This document shows, one piece after another, positions 6,203-6,586 of a DNA stretch of 6,586 nucleotides; position 1 is the stretch's first letter, and each line of letters opens with the position of its first letter. The notes beneath the pieces were generated by a model, which was given only the letters and a program-made list of their open reading frames with translations, made no database searches and was not told the DNA's origin. This DNA is from Eubacterium sp. (GTDB lineage: Bacteria; Bacillota; Clostridia; Lachnospirales; Lachnospiraceae). Location: the NCBI GenBank assembly GCA_021442545.1, contig JABUSX010000415.1, positions 1 through 6,586 on the forward strand. The letters run 5' to 3'. The position numbers and the translations under genes were made by a program.

Positions 6203-6231
6203 ATTATACCGCGGTTGTCCGGAACGCGCAA
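6203..6231 (-). promoter_or_regulatory. Promoter of tRNA-Pro
   Basis: On the minus strand TTGCGC (plus-strand 6226-6231, four of six matches to TTGACA) lies exactly 17 bp before a perfect TATAAT (6203-6208). Transcription would start near 6196, about 5 nt before the mature tRNA 5' end. The promoter lies between the end of the ABC transporter gene and the tRNA, so the tRNA has its own promoter even if read-through from the transporter gene also occurs. Confidence 0.85.
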
Positions 6232-6252
6232 GGAAAAAATATAAATACAAAA

Positions 6253-6586
6253 TCATTCAGAAGCATCCGGAAACTGCGAATGGTACAGGTCTGCATAAAA
6301 CCCTTTTTGTTTCAGAAGACTTTCGTGGTTTCCCTGCTCGATGATATGACCATCTTTCATAACGAGTATAATATCGGCATGCCGTATCGTTGAAAGTCTG
6401 TGTGCCACAACAAAGCTGGTTCTGCCTTTCATCATATCGTCGAAAGCACGCTGTATACGTTCTTCGGTCATCGTATCGATGGAACTGGTTGCTTCATCGA
6501 GGATCAGAACAGGCGGAAGACGCAGCATGACACGGGCGATGCACAGAAGCTGTTTCTGTCCTTCTGAAAGGTTGCCGCCGCCTTCT
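6253..6586 (-). CDS. C-terminal end of an ABC exporter ATP-binding subunit (partial)
   Basis: On the minus strand the reading frame is open from the right edge to TGA (plus-strand 6253-6255), giving the last 110 residues of a nucleotide-binding domain. In visible order these are the ABC signature LSEGQ (fragment residues 6-10), Walker B VLILDE with catalytic Glu (26-31), the D-loop SSID (34-37) and the switch His in AHRLST (62). The close [21 protein letters not shown] is typical of exporter half-transporters that fuse a membrane domain to the ATPase (MsbA/MdlB/BmrA type). The membrane part, Walker A and the Q-loop lie beyond the window. The intact signature and Glu suggest a catalytically competent site. 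What it exports cannot be told. It converges on the synthetase gene and is separated from it by the tRNA, so it is not in the same operon. No terminator is evident after its stop. Confidence 0.93.
   Translation of the reverse strand, partial: EGGGNLSEGQKQLLCIARVMLRLPPVLILDEATSSIDTMTEERIQRAFDDMMKGRTSFVVAHRLSTIRHADIILVMKDGHIIEQGNHESLLKQKGFYADLYHSQFPDASE

Noticed and set aside
1..6586. CRISPR arrays, transposases or insertion-sequence ends
   Set aside because: No regularly spaced repeats, transposase motifs or terminal inverted repeats were seen on either strand.

Overview
The window reads as chromosomal DNA of a clostridial Firmicute, most likely a gut-type Lachnospiraceae or relative. This is inferred from the clostridial form of the two-subunit LeuC/LeuD dehydratase (about 420 + 161 aa), AGGAGG-type ribosome binding sites, a tRNA-Pro without encoded CCA, and neighbours typical of that group. 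I could run no database search, so the taxonomy is an inference.

Layout, left to right. (1) 1-207: the C-terminal tail of a probable type IA topoisomerase (topoisomerase III-like), cut by the window edge. (2) 292-960: a stand-alone left-handed beta-helix acyltransferase related to the C-terminal half of GlmU but lacking the nucleotidyltransferase half. (3) 961-1245: a 285-bp non-coding stretch with a candidate extended -10 promoter, an AT-rich repeat over its -35, and a leader of about 155 nt with several small hairpins in front of leuC. (4) 1246-3012: leuC and leuD, the two subunits of 3-isopropylmalate dehydratase; neither leuA nor leuB is in view. (5) 3115-6063: a 982-aa nonribosomal peptide synthetase-like protein with the order adenylation - carrier protein - condensation, on the same strand 102 bp behind leuD. 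(6) 6081-6115: a very strong intrinsic terminator. (7) Opposite strand: a tRNA-Pro(GGG) with its own promoter, then the C-terminal end of an ABC exporter gene running off the right edge.

The most interesting part is the leuCD-NRPS group. Motifs for adenylation, phosphopantetheinylation and condensation are all intact. However, the residue aligning with the amino-group-binding Asp (Asp235 of GrsA) is Val, the A5 motif has diverged, and the protein ends in a condensation domain with no thioesterase or reductase. This points to an unusual acid substrate, possibly not an alpha-amino acid, and to release by transfer to a nucleophile. No promoter or terminator was recognised between leuD and this gene, so they may be co-transcribed. 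It is a speculative but testable idea that the dehydratase supplies or shares a branched-chain acid precursor with the synthetase.
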